Source: Deltaproteobacteria bacterium
GTDB taxonomy: Bacteria > Desulfobacterota > BSN033 > UBA1163
NCBI GenBank assembly: GCA_018333535.1
Contig: JAGXTA010000049.1
Span: 1 to 48,556 of the forward strand
DNA: 48,556 nt
Reading direction: 5' to 3'
Shown here: piece after piece, positions 32,708 to 41,072 of the stretch
How the letters are laid out: every line of letters begins with the position of its first letter
How positions within the stretch are numbered: position 1 is the stretch's first letter
Made by a program: the position numbers and the translations under genes
The notes under the pieces: model-generated
What the model was told of the DNA's origin: nothing
What the model saw: only the letters and a program-made list of their open reading frames with translations
Databases searched by the model: none

Positions 32708-33553
32708 TTATCCTTTCTCGTCGGCCAGGTTGTTTTTCATCATCTCGCCGAGGGCCTTTGACCGCCCGGTCGCCACTTCGACCGCATTGATCATGGTCGT
32801 CCTCAACCCGCCCTGCTCCAGGGTATGGAGGCCCGCAATCGCCGTTCCTCCCGGAGAGGTGACCATATCCTTCAGTTTTCCAGGATGTTCGCCCGTCTCG
32901 ATCAACATTTTCGCCGCACCCAGAACGGTTTGAGAGGCAAGGATCAGGGAATCATCTCTTGAGAGCCCCACCTTGACCCCTGCATCTGCCAGGGCATCGA
33001 TGATGAGAAAGATATAGGCGGGCCCGCTCCCGCTCAAACCGGTCACTGCATCGAGAAGATATTCCTCAATGAAGATCGATTTGCCCACGGAATCGAAGAT
33101 GGTCTTCGCCATCATCAAGTCTTCTTTGGAGGCATGTTTTCCTCCGGCAATTGCCGAGACTCCTTCCCGGACAGAGACACAGATATTGGACATCACCCGG
33201 ATCAGTTTTAGCTCTTTTTTAGCGCAGGATTCGATGGCATCGAGCGGCACTCCGGCCGCAATCGAAATGATCAGCTTTGAGAGATCGAGATGTTTGGCCA
33301 ACTCCTCCACCACCTGCTTCATGATCTGGGGTTTCACGGCCAGAACGATAATATCAGATTGTTTCACCACCTCCGGATTATGGGAGGTCCCCCTTACCCC
33401 ATACTGTTCCCGGACCGCCTTCAACCTCTCAGGCCGAACATCAGAGCAAAGAATCTGCTCTGGCCGGCAGAGATGGCCATGAAGAAGGCCATGGATCAGG
33501 GCCTCGCCCATATTGCCAGATCCCACAAAACCAATTTGTTTATTCCTTAACAT
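32708..33553 (-). CDS. proC: Pyrroline-5-carboxylate reductase
   Basis: The 281-residue enzyme reduces 1-pyrroline-5-carboxylate to proline with NAD(P)H. Visible are the Rossmann motif IGFVGSGNMGEALIHGL (7-23), VLAVKPQ, and the signature SGSGPAYIFLIIDALADAGV plus VTSPGGTAIAGLHTLE. It is the first gene of the leftward block. Next to OCD- and DAO-type enzymes it could serve either biosynthesis or imine turnover in catabolism. Confidence 0.93.
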   Translation of the reverse strand: MLRNKQIGFVGSGNMGEALIHGLLHGHLCRPEQILCSDVRPERLKAVREQYGVRGTSHNPEVVKQSDIIVLAVKPQIMKQVVEELAKHLDLSKLIISIAAGVPLDAIESCAKKELKLIRVMSNICVSVREGVSAIAGGKHASKEDLMMAKTIFDSVGKSIFIEEYLLDAVTGLSGSGPAYIFLIIDALADAGVKVGLSRDDSLILASQTVLGAAKMLIETGEHPGKLKDMVTSPGGTAIAGLHTLEQGGLRTTMINAVEVATGRSKALGEMMKNNLADEKG

Positions 33554-33750
33554 GTTGTCTCCTCCTCAAAGGGTTCGCCCCGTTAGAAATGACTCCCATT
33601 ATGGCTTGAAACCGAGCGGGGAGCTATTTCCAATGGGGTAAAAATTTTTGTGGCAAAAAACCTGTCAATTGTGGTAAATATGAAGAAACATAAAACTGAA
33701 ATGGAAGCCTGTCAAGAAATAAAAATCTCAACAGGGAAGGAGTTGATATT

Positions 33751-34215
33751 ATGTTTAAAAATATCCTGTTCTGCACCGATTTTTCAGAGAATTCCCATTA
33801 TGCGTTCACCTATGCCCTCGACCTGGCAAAGACTTACAAGGCATCCCTTCTGGTCCTCCATGTAACACCTCTACCGGTTTATCCAGAGCAACTCTCGATC
33901 TATCTTTCCCCTGATAAGCTGGAGGAGCTGAAAAAATCCCAGAAGAACGAGGTGGTTCATCTTCTCGAGGAGAACTATCTTAAAAAAATGAATCGCTTTA
34001 AAAATTTCAGGATTGTTTTCAAAGAGGGGGAACCTTTCGTTGAGATTATTCGGATAGCAAAAAAAGAGTCTGCCGACCTCATTGTCATGGGGACTCATGG
34101 CCGGACCGGACTGGATCATGTCTTCTTCGGAAGCACGGCGGAGAAGGTGGTACGCAAATCCCCTTGCCCAGTGTTGACCATACGGCTACCCGGGAAAAAA
34201 TTTAGAATGCCGTAA
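33751..34215 (+). CDS. Universal stress protein (UspA family)
   Basis: The 154-residue single-domain Usp begins MFKNILFCTDFSENSHYAFT and ends with the ATP-binding motif GTHGRTGLDHVFFGSTAEKV (G-x2-G-x9-G-S/T), so it probably binds ATP. AAGGAG lies 8 bases before the ATG. It is divergent from proC. Confidence 0.9.
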   Translation: MFKNILFCTDFSENSHYAFTYALDLAKTYKASLLVLHVTPLPVYPEQLSIYLSPDKLEELKKSQKNEVVHLLEENYLKKMNRFKNFRIVFKEGEPFVEIIRIAKKESADLIVMGTHGRTGLDHVFFGSTAEKVVRKSPCPVLTIRLPGKKFRMP

Positions 34216-34293
34216 ATGAATGAATCGTTATATGTGATGGGTGAATGTGTCAATTAAATAACGAACCACCAACGCGAGTGACATCTCACGAGT

Positions 34294-34941
34294 GTGCAAA
34301 AAAGTATGTTTCGGTATATCGTCATAGAGGGACCGATCGGCGTAGGTAAAACGAGTTTGACCAGACTCCTCGCAAAGGAGTTTAATGCGCGATTGATCCT
34401 CGAGAAGCCTGAAGAGAATCCTTTTCTTTCCCAGTTCTATTGGGATAGGAAAAAGTATGCCTTTCAGACCCAGATCTTCTTCCTGCTGAACCGTTTCCAG
34501 CAGCAGAGGGAGATTGCCCAGTTCGACCTCTTCAATCAAATCACCCTGAGTGACTATCTTTTCGCCAAGGACCGGATTTTTGCCTCCATGAATCTGGACG
34601 ACCATGAATTAGCCCTCTATGACCAGATCTATGGCCTTCTCCATGGACAGATCCCCACCCCGGACCTGGTGATCTTTCTTCAGGCAAAGCCTGAGGTCCT
34701 GCATCACCGGATTAAATCGAGAAATACCGCCTATGAGAAGGATGTCGATTTAGAATACCTCAAGACATTGACAGAAGCCTACAACTACTACTTCTTCCAC
34801 TACGACCAGGGCCCCCTGCTGGTGGTCGATACGAGTGAGATCGATTTTGTCAATCGACAAGAGGATTTCAACCAGCTCATTCGGGAGATCAAGCAGATGA
34901 AAAAGGGAACCTGGTACTTCATCCCCATGAAATCAAAATAA
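34294..34941 (+). CDS. Deoxynucleoside kinase
   Basis: The protein (215 residues from GTG 34294, 211 from ATG 34306) has the P-loop GPIGVGKTS, the LEKPEENPFLSQFY segment and the lid-region arginine HHRIKSRNTAYEKDVDLEYL of the dNK/dGK family, which phosphorylates deoxypurine or deoxypyrimidine nucleosides. In related bacteria it is often fused with or near folK; here it stands alone. The start codon choice is uncertain because no clear ribosome site is present. Confidence 0.85.
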   Translation: MQKSMFRYIVIEGPIGVGKTSLTRLLAKEFNARLILEKPEENPFLSQFYWDRKKYAFQTQIFFLLNRFQQQREIAQFDLFNQITLSDYLFAKDRIFASMNLDDHELALYDQIYGLLHGQIPTPDLVIFLQAKPEVLHHRIKSRNTAYEKDVDLEYLKTLTEAYNYYFFHYDQGPLLVVDTSEIDFVNRQEDFNQLIREIKQMKKGTWYFIPMKSK

Positions 34942-35055
34942 TAGGAAATTCGAAGCACGAATATCGAAATCCGAAACAATCTTAAATGACCAAATTTTCC
35001 CGCCAAGGCGGGATTCCAAACAAGATAGTTTTAAGATTTTGGATTTTGAAAATTC

Positions 35056-35107
35056 GAATTTGTTTCGAATTGGTCCTGCTGGACGCTTCACCCAATATTC
35101 GAATTTC
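35056..35107 (+). repeat. About 50-bp repeat, left copy of an inverted pair
   Basis: The unit contains GAATTTGTTTCGAATTGGTC and GGACGCTTCACCC. Its inverted counterpart is at 35339-35390. The pair encloses a single small gene. Confidence 0.65.
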
Positions 35108-35118
35108 GTATTTATGGG

Positions 35119-35316
35119 CTAACCTGCCGGAGTTGTTGGTCCACTGTCCGTTTTGGGCGCTTCCTTCGCTGGCGTCTTCTCGGGCTTCTTCGCCACCTCT
35201 TTTACCGCCTCCTTGGGGGTAAAAGGGGCGAGAAGTCCTTTTTTGCGCAGCTTTGCCCTTTCCTTTTTCCGTTTTCTTCTTCTCGCTAATACCCGGTCCT
35301 TTTCCCGTTGTGGCAT
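35119..35316 (-). CDS. Small lysine/arginine-rich protein
   Basis: The 65-residue protein starts MPQREKDRVLARRRKRKKER and ends in a proline/alanine/lysine tail (KKPEKTPAKEAPKTDSGPTT). The N-terminus resembles small basic proteins of the DUF6800 type (R-E-x-D-x-x-L-A-R-R-R-x-R), possibly RNA- or ribosome-binding. AAAGGAGG five bases before the ATG strongly supports expression. It is enclosed by inverted copies of a 50-bp repeat. Confidence 0.65.
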   Translation of the reverse strand: MPQREKDRVLARRRKRKKERAKLRKKGLLAPFTPKEAVKEVAKKPEKTPAKEAPKTDSGPTTPAG

Positions 35317-35338
35317 AGGTCCTCCTTTTTCAAAAATA

Positions 35339-35390
35339 AAATCCGAAATCCTAATATCGGGCGAAGCGTCCTCTTAGGACCAATTCGAAA
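35339..35390 (-). repeat. About 50-bp repeat, right copy of an inverted pair
   Basis: This is the reverse complement of the unit at 35056-35107 with a few substitutions (TCCTAAGAGGACGCTTCGCC on the minus strand). Confidence 0.65.
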
Positions 35391-35409
35391 CAAATCCAAA
35401 ATTCGAATA

Positions 35410-36120
35410 TCAAATGCTCGAAACATTTTCTGATGATGTTGTTTTGAATTTTGGATTTTGGTCATTCGAATTTGTTTCGTGCTTCGTGCTTCGAATTTCG
35501 AATTTCGCATGACATCTTGGTAATCGACTCAGACAGCTGATCTCTTCCATGGCTTTTTCAGTGAGAGCGGCTGCATCCGACTCTCCCTCTGCGAAAAGAG
35601 GGGAGCCAATGCAAATCTCCACCCGTCTCCTCCATCCCTTTCTCTCTCCGTACCGTATCCCAACCGGGATAAAAGGGATTTTCTGTTTCAATTCTTCCTG
35701 ATATTTCAGGATCATTTGAAGAAGCCGGCTTTTGCCTGCGCCCACGATGTCTCTAAAGTAAGTGCCTTCCGGAAAGATGACGATCTTCTCATTAGCCTTC
35801 AGCAGCGTGACGAGCTTTTTGAAAGAGTCCAGTGTCCGGATCGATTTTTCACGATCCACAGGGATTCCTCCTCCCAAGGAAATACATTGGCGGATCAAAG
35901 GAAATCGGAAGAGTTCCTTTTTGGCCACAAAATAGAGCGGCGGATGAAAAGCAAGACCCACCAGTGGGATATCGGTCCAGTACTGGTGCTTCGGAAGAAT
36001 CACGGCAGGGCCCTTTTCCGGAAGGGTTCCTTTCATCCCTATCTCGATCTTGTAAAAGAAGGAAAAGACCAGTCGGGCAATTTTTTTGGTGAGTGAATAC
36101 ACGATGGGGTTTCTTTTCAT
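35410..36120 (-). CDS. plsC: 1-acyl-sn-glycerol-3-phosphate acyltransferase (PlsC)
   Basis: The 236-residue membrane-associated enzyme has the H(X4)D motif in KHQYWTD (about 44-50), the FPEGTYF block (about 115) and IPVGIRYGE. It acylates lysophosphatidate in phospholipid synthesis. The last 30 or so residues (after CHAKFEIRSTKHETNSNDQN) are encoded by a common intergenic repeat rich in CGAAATTCGAA/CGAAGCACGAA, so the native C-terminus was replaced. No Shine-Dalgarno was seen before 36120. Confidence 0.85.
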   Translation of the reverse strand: MKRNPIVYSLTKKIARLVFSFFYKIEIGMKGTLPEKGPAVILPKHQYWTDIPLVGLAFHPPLYFVAKKELFRFPLIRQCISLGGGIPVDREKSIRTLDSFKKLVTLLKANEKIVIFPEGTYFRDIVGAGKSRLLQMILKYQEELKQKIPFIPVGIRYGERKGWRRRVEICIGSPLFAEGESDAAALTEKAMEEISCLSRLPRCHAKFEIRSTKHETNSNDQNPKFKTTSSENVSSI

Positions 36121-36171
36121 GTCGGTCGTCTAATTAAAATCTGTCCATAAATTAACAGTTTTCAAGAAGTT

Positions 36172-36252
36172 CGTCATTCCGGCGAAAGCCGGAATCCAGT
36201 CTTTTCGTTCCCGCCAAGGGCGGGACTGGATGCCGGATCAAGTCCGGCATGA
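36172..36252. repeat. GTCATTCC family intergenic repeat with three hairpins
   Basis: CATTCCGGCGAAAGCCGGAA, CCCGCCAAGGGCGGG and GCCGGATCAAGTCCGGC each fold as a hairpin. The unit starts GTCATTCC and ends GGCATGAC. It belongs to the same family as 6952 and 31345. Confidence 0.7.
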
Positions 36253-36289
36253 CGCTGAAAGCAGTTTATAAACAGACTCTAATGGAGAA

Positions 36290-36362
36290 TATCAGGGTAT
36301 TAGAATCTCAGGAAATCATGGCATTTCCCATAATACTCTGGTCTCCTGATTTCCTGATATCC
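36290..36362. repeat. Imperfect inverted repeat (ATATCAGG family) after korC
   Basis: ATATCAGGGTATTAG (from about 36290) faces CTGATTTCCTGATAT (about 36346-36360) on the opposite strand. It lies just after the korC stop and may act as transcript end or be a REP-like unit. Confidence 0.4.
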
Positions 36363-36366
36363 TATA

Positions 36367-36969
36367 TCAATACGAATCCAAAAGGTCTTCTTTGGGAATT
36401 TCCGGGGGAATCTCGACCTTCAGCCACTCCTTCTTCGCCCGCTTAGCAGCAGCCATGCCGGCCTTCAGGGCATCCCGATTCAACTTCTCTGTTCCCTTGG
36501 GCACTCGTGCCAGAACTGCTGACTCGATCGCTTTCGACGAAACGATGGGGGTCAGTTGAGACAGGGCGCCGAGAGCCACGATATTGGCCACCATCTCCCT
36601 TTTAAATTTCTCTCTCGCGATTCGGGTAAAAGGAATCTGAAAGGCCCTCGGTTGAGGGACCTGTGTGACAAACGTCGAATCGACGATGAGGAGGCCCTCC
36701 GGTTTGAGGTCCGGGAAAAAATCATCGCACGATTTCTGGTTCATTACTAAAAGAAGATCGGGCTTCATCGCTTTGGGGTAGTCGATCTCCTCTTCACTGA
36801 CGATCACTTCGGATTTGCTCGATCCCCCCCTTGCTTCCGGGCCATAGCTCTGAGTCTGGGCGACGAATTGGTGATCGTAAATTCCGATCGCCTCGGCCAG
36901 GATGATCCCCATCAGGATGATTCCCTGGCCTCCTGATCCTCCCAAACGAATTTCATACCGATCAGCCAT
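36367..36969 (-). CDS. korC: 2-oxoglutarate:ferredoxin oxidoreductase gamma subunit
   Basis: The 200-residue gamma subunit (MADRYEIRLGGSGGQGIILM; TQSYGPEARGGSSKSEVIVS; LVMNQKSCDDF) completes the four-subunit enzyme. ATG 36969 is preferred because GGAG lies seven bases upstream; a GTG four codons earlier is less likely. It is last in the kor cluster, downstream of korB. Confidence 0.88.
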   Translation of the reverse strand: MADRYEIRLGGSGGQGIILMGIILAEAIGIYDHQFVAQTQSYGPEARGGSSKSEVIVSEEEIDYPKAMKPDLLLVMNQKSCDDFFPDLKPEGLLIVDSTFVTQVPQPRAFQIPFTRIAREKFKREMVANIVALGALSQLTPIVSSKAIESAVLARVPKGTEKLNRDALKAGMAAAKRAKKEWLKVEIPPEIPKEDLLDSY

Positions 36970-37108
36970 CTTCTTCTCCACTAAGTCCGTCTGAAAATTC
37001 TGCCTAAAAATGTTCTGTTTGAGATTTGGAATTTTGGTAATTGGGATTTATTTGGTGTTTGGAATTTGGTGTTTGGATTTTATATTTTCTCCCCATCTCC
37101 CCATCACC

Positions 37109-37945
37109 CTATCTCCCCATCACTTCTTTGGCCCGTTCCTGAATTTTTTCGTATTCATCCTGATAGACCGGAAGTTTCTTGTCGACCAGCACGCCGATTA
37201 CCATCTTATCCTTCAGCTCCTCCGGTTTCATCCTGGCCGCCTTCTCCGCGGTGACGGCCTGATCTCTCTGCTGTTCCATCATCTCGACAGCCGTTCCCAG
37301 ACGGTTCTGCCTGCCATACTGGGTATGGCAGTGGGAAATAATCTCGACCACTGAAAATCCCTGCTTTAGAAATGCCTTCTCCATCAGGCTGTCCAGGAGC
37401 CTCGCATGATAAACAGTCCCTCTGCCCACGAAGGCTGCTCCTGCCGTGACCGCCAGCTCAGAGATATTGAAGGATTGTTCGATATTGGAATAGACGGTGG
37501 TCGTGGACCTCATTCCGTATGGGGTGGTGGGAGAGTTCTGTCCGCCTGTCATCCCGTAGATATTGTTGTTCAGGATGAGAGCCGTCATGTCGATGTTTCG
37601 CCGGGCCGCATGGATGAAATGGTTCCCGCCGATGGCCACCGCATCTCCATCGCCCATAATGACAATCACCTTCAGGCGGGGCTTGGCTAATTTGATCCCT
37701 GTGGCGAAGGTGATCGCCCGGCCATGTGTGGTGTGAAGGGTGTTAAAATCGACATAAACCGGAAGCCTCCCGGAACATCCGATGCCCGAGACCAGAACGA
37801 TCTCATCCTTCTCATATCCGATCCGGTCAATGGCCCGGATAAGCGCGCCAAGCATGATGCCGATCCCGCAGCCCGGGCACCAGACATTGGGAAACTTCTT
37901 GTCATGCCGAAGGTATTTGTGGATCAATTTGGTGATCTCCGACAT
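37109..37945 (-). CDS. korB: 2-oxoglutarate:ferredoxin oxidoreductase beta subunit
   Basis: The 278-residue TPP-binding subunit has WCPGCGIGIM, the Mg-TPP motif IMGDGDAVAIGGNHFIHAAR with NIDMTALILNNNIYGMTGGQ, and no own ferredoxin domain. The four-gene korDABC composition is typical for 2-oxoglutarate (or branched 2-oxoacid) as substrate. GGGAGG precedes the ATG. A 288-bp repeat-containing gap separates it from korA. Confidence 0.9.
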   Translation of the reverse strand: MSEITKLIHKYLRHDKKFPNVWCPGCGIGIMLGALIRAIDRIGYEKDEIVLVSGIGCSGRLPVYVDFNTLHTTHGRAITFATGIKLAKPRLKVIVIMGDGDAVAIGGNHFIHAARRNIDMTALILNNNIYGMTGGQNSPTTPYGMRSTTTVYSNIEQSFNISELAVTAGAAFVGRGTVYHARLLDSLMEKAFLKQGFSVVEIISHCHTQYGRQNRLGTAVEMMEQQRDQAVTAEKAARMKPEELKDKMVIGVLVDKKLPVYQDEYEKIQERAKEVMGR

Positions 37946-38074
37946 CAGGAAACCTCCCGGTAATAATCACTGCAAAATGGCCAGTTAAAAATTAGCAATG
38001 CAAAATGAAACCAAAAAACTTTTTCTCTTGTATCAATTTAGCTGTTCGAAATCGTCTTGTAAAATCCCTCCCAA

Positions 38075-38125
38075 CCTCCCTTTTTCAAAGGGAGGAGAAG
38101 CATTTCCCCCTTTTGACAAAGGGGG
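38075..38125. repeat. Two tandem C/G-tract hairpins between korA and korB
   Basis: CCTCCCTTT/AAAGGGAGG (38075-38095, 3-nt loop) and CCCCCTTT/AAAGGGGG (38106-38125, 4-nt loop) are perfect stems. Related to the C/G-tract repeats at 18991 and 22190. Confidence 0.65.
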
Positions 38126-38233
38126 ACGAAGGGGGATGAGATCAGTTTTTTCAAAGCACTAAAGTGTTACTTTCTCTTGAATTCTTTGACATTGTTAATT
38201 GACCATTGCCCATTGCTCATTTTTCAATGATCT

Positions 38234-39355
38234 TTATGACACGACTTCCTGGATCCGATTCAATATCTCCATCGGAGTGATGATCGTCCCATCCACTTTG
38301 TTGAGGGTAATGACTCTGGCGACTCCCCGGTTCACCCGCTTCACCTCCCGGGAGATCTGGCCCATATTCATTTCGGGAACGATCAGAATCTTCGAGGTCT
38401 GGAGAGCCTTCTCCACGGCTGTTCTCATAAAAGGCCATAGCGTAGACAATTTGAGGAGCCCGACCTTCAGCCCCTTCTCCCTGGCTTCGATCACCGCCCT
38501 CTTTGCAGAGCGGGCCACACATCCGTAGGCGACGATCGTGATTTCAGCATCTTCCGTCTTGAAAAATTCGGCTATCTGAATTTCTGAGAAATGGGAGCTG
38601 ATCTTGCGATGAAGCCTGGAGATGAAAGGGCCGATCTCATCCGGCCTCGATGTGGGAAAACCCCGGACATCATGGGTCAGGCCGGTCACATGATAACGGT
38701 ACCCTTCCCCGAAATTGGCCATGGGGGAGACGCCGCTGGGCGTATCTTCGTAGGGGATATACCATTCGGGTGGCATGGTGGGTCTGACCCGGTTAATGAT
38801 TTCGATCTTCTCCTCATCGTCCAGCGCCATCTTCTCCCGCATATGGCCGACCACCTCATCGATTAAAAGGACGACAGGGGTCCGAAACTTCTCTGAAAGG
38901 TTAAAGGCCTGGATGGTCATGTCATAACATTCCCTGACGGTAGAGGCGGACAGCACGATGATGGGATGATCGCCATGGGTTCCCCACCGTGCCTGCATCA
39001 CATCACCCTGCGCCGGGAAGGTGGGAAGTCCTGTGCTGGGGCCTCCCCGCATTACATTGACGATGACACAGGGGACCTCAGCAATAATGGCCAGCCCCAG
39101 ATTTTCCTGCATCAGTGAAAATCCCGGGCCGCTCGTTGCGGTCATGGACTTCACCCCTGTGAGGGAGGCGCCGATGACCGCACCAAGGCTTGCGATCTCA
39201 TCCTCCATCTGGATGAAAGTTCCATCGGTCTTGGGCAATCGAACCGATAACACTTCGGAGATCTCTGTGGCTGGAGTGATGGGATAGCCCGCAAAAAAAC
39301 GGCAGCCTGCCCGCAGGGCTCCCTCCGCCACGGCCTCATTGCCCTGAAGCAACAA
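38234..39355 (-). CDS. korA: 2-oxoglutarate:ferredoxin oxidoreductase alpha subunit
   Basis: The 373-residue subunit begins LLQGNEAVAEGALRAGCRFF and contains AGYPITPATEISE, FIQMEDEIASLGAVIGAS and MTATSGPGFSLM, all standard for domains I/II of the enzyme. I start at TTG 39355 because homologues begin just before LLQGNEA and this overlaps the korD stop by 20 bp; the longer frame to 39505 reads korD in another phase. Confidence 0.88.
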   Translation of the reverse strand: MLLQGNEAVAEGALRAGCRFFAGYPITPATEISEVLSVRLPKTDGTFIQMEDEIASLGAVIGASLTGVKSMTATSGPGFSLMQENLGLAIIAEVPCVIVNVMRGGPSTGLPTFPAQGDVMQARWGTHGDHPIIVLSASTVRECYDMTIQAFNLSEKFRTPVVLLIDEVVGHMREKMALDDEEKIEIINRVRPTMPPEWYIPYEDTPSGVSPMANFGEGYRYHVTGLTHDVRGFPTSRPDEIGPFISRLHRKISSHFSEIQIAEFFKTEDAEITIVAYGCVARSAKRAVIEAREKGLKVGLLKLSTLWPFMRTAVEKALQTSKILIVPEMNMGQISREVKRVNRGVARVITLNKVDGTIITPMEILNRIQEVVS

Positions 39356-39647
39356 TTCTTTCCGGTGAGATTTCTTCTTCTCCCTTTGGTTCTGTCTCTT
39401 CACCTTTGACCTCGGCTCTCTTCTTCTCTTTGGTTTTTGTCTCCACAGTGATCGCAAAATCGGGACACCGGACCTCGCACCATCCGCAGTTGGTACATTT
39501 ATCAATATCCTTCACATAGGGATTACCTGCCTCATCTTTGGCCAGAACCCCGGTTGGACAGAAAGCAACACAGATCCCGCAGCCCTTGCACCATGACTTA
39601 AAGATATCGATCCTGGGTGGTTCCTTCATCTTCTTTGGTTCTGCCAT
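39336..39647 (-). CDS. korD: 2-oxoglutarate:ferredoxin oxidoreductase delta (ferredoxin) subunit
   Basis: The 103-residue protein has two 4Fe-4S motifs, CKGCGICVAFCP and CTNCGWCEVRCP, which pass electrons to free ferredoxin. A charged tail (KTKEKKRAEVKGEETEPKGE) follows. GAGGGAG precedes ATG 39647. It is first in the cluster and overlaps korA. Confidence 0.9.
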   Translation of the reverse strand: MAEPKKMKEPPRIDIFKSWCKGCGICVAFCPTGVLAKDEAGNPYVKDIDKCTNCGWCEVRCPDFAITVETKTKEKKRAEVKGEETEPKGEEEISPERIVASGQ

Positions 39648-40114
39648 GACTCCCTCTGATGACCGACAGGGTCCTCTGTCTTACCCTTTGAAGGATATTC
39701 CTAACATAATTTAAACTAAATATAAAAGTGTTGCAAAAATTTTCGATCGGACCGCAACCTTTATTCCAAGCCCAGCTTGTGGCGTCTTCAAAATCTCGAA
39801 AATCATTCTGAATTATCGGGAGATCTCACCATTAAGATTTTATTCCCTGACCCACGATGAAAAAGTGATTCCGAATGTGAAATAGAATTATTCCTTCCTC
39901 TTAATCCTTCGAGATCGCTTCCGCTATCAACAAAAAAGAGTCCTATTCTTCCAGCGTTCCGTAGTTTTCAGGGTTGATATGATACCGGGGCACACACCTC
40001 CCTCCTCAAAGTTCGGTATACCTTTTATCTCCCCTTTTTGTGCTGACGGGCATAAAAGTTAATTGTGAAGTGTTATGTGAGAAGCGCCGATTTCTAAATT
40101 GTTGCCTAATATTC
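39648..40114. other. Gene-free upstream region of kor cluster
   Basis: No gene, repeat family or RNA gene was recognised here, apart from a possible kor promoter near 39708-39736. The sequence is A/T-rich just upstream of korD. Confidence 0.5.
39708..39736 (-). promoter_or_regulatory. Possible kor promoter
   Basis: On the minus strand TTGCAA (39736-39731) and TAAATT (39713-39708) are 17 bp apart, about 60 bases upstream of korD. The -10 match is four of six, so support is modest. Confidence 0.35.
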
Positions 40115-41011
40115 TTAGAATTGGGGGCGCATATTCCGTTCTGATAGAAGTTTATGTGGGTTATCATGGATCATCCTTCTCAACTCTCTATAAGAAAAAC
40201 CCCATTCTCTCATTTTCTCAAGATAAGAAGCAAATCCTTCAACGGGAGATGGATTCGATACCTGACCAAAATCTGAGGATAAGATCACATGGTCAACGCC
40301 GATTTCCCTAACCTGCTCACAGACCACCTCCAGAGGTATAGGATTGGGACAGCTTTCGGTTACAGCAAAAAAACTGTGTTCTATTAATGCACCCATTCTT
40401 ACTGCTTCTTTTTGATGTTCCAGGGGCATGGCCACAACGGATTCAGAGGCATGGGTTACCACTATGCGTCTGACCCCATACTGTACAGCCACTTTTAATA
40501 TTTCGATAGATTCATCAGGCGAAATGTGACCCGTTGCCAATACGGCATCAAACTCGGCTATCATCTTAAGGATGATTCCACATCCCTGCATCATGACCTG
40601 ATTCTTGTCGATGATTGTGATACCCTCAAAATCGTTATCAGGTAAAGGAAAGGGGGTCGGTGATTTTCCTCTTCCCCATCTGGCAATATGGTTTTTGGCT
40701 CCGTAGGTGGGGAAAAATATCATATCCGTACCGGCTCGGAGAGCAGCTTCCACGGCAGATGGGTTAAGTCCTCCTACGGGTGGATTAAGGGCTAGGGTGC
40801 TGAAAAAGTGAGGAACTCCTTGAAACATCTGATTCAGGACAAAACATCGTCCCACTGTGGAAGTAGTATGGTCCTTGATTACCAAGCCTTCCATGCCGGA
40901 CTGAGCCGCACTTTTTGAAAGTTCAATGACATCCTGGGAACGGCGTATTACATCCGGCCAAGCATGAACATGGAGATCATAGGCTCCGTGTAAAATCTTT
41001 TCTGTGGGCAC
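40115..41011 (-). CDS. Amidohydrolase-like protein (DUF6282 type)
   Basis: The 298-residue protein starts near DLHVHAWPDVIRRSQDVIEL, whose HxH binds metal in the amidohydrolase/PHP-like fold. Further metal-type residues are in VIKDHTTST, ATGHISPDES, VVTHASESVV and LSSDFGQ. It probably hydrolyses a small amide, lactone or ester; the substrate is unknown. The start is a GTG with a weak ribosome site. It lies downstream of the second TRAP transporter and probably belongs to its operon. Confidence 0.7.
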   Translation of the reverse strand: MPTEKILHGAYDLHVHAWPDVIRRSQDVIELSKSAAQSGMEGLVIKDHTTSTVGRCFVLNQMFQGVPHFFSTLALNPPVGGLNPSAVEAALRAGTDMIFFPTYGAKNHIARWGRGKSPTPFPLPDNDFEGITIIDKNQVMMQGCGIILKMIAEFDAVLATGHISPDESIEILKVAVQYGVRRIVVTHASESVVAMPLEHQKEAVRMGALIEHSFFAVTESCPNPIPLEVVCEQVREIGVDHVILSSDFGQVSNPSPVEGFASYLEKMREWGFSYRELRRMIHDNPHKLLSERNMRPQF

Positions 41012-41072
41012 CCTTTTTTAGCTTCCTTCAAACAAGGATTTTATTCTTCCAAAAATATTGAGACGTTCTTTT

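Noticed and set aside
39356-39505. N-terminal extension of korA
   Set aside because: The extension (MINVPTADGARSGVPILRSL) reads korD in another phase and has no counterpart in KorA homologues; TTG 39355 fits better.
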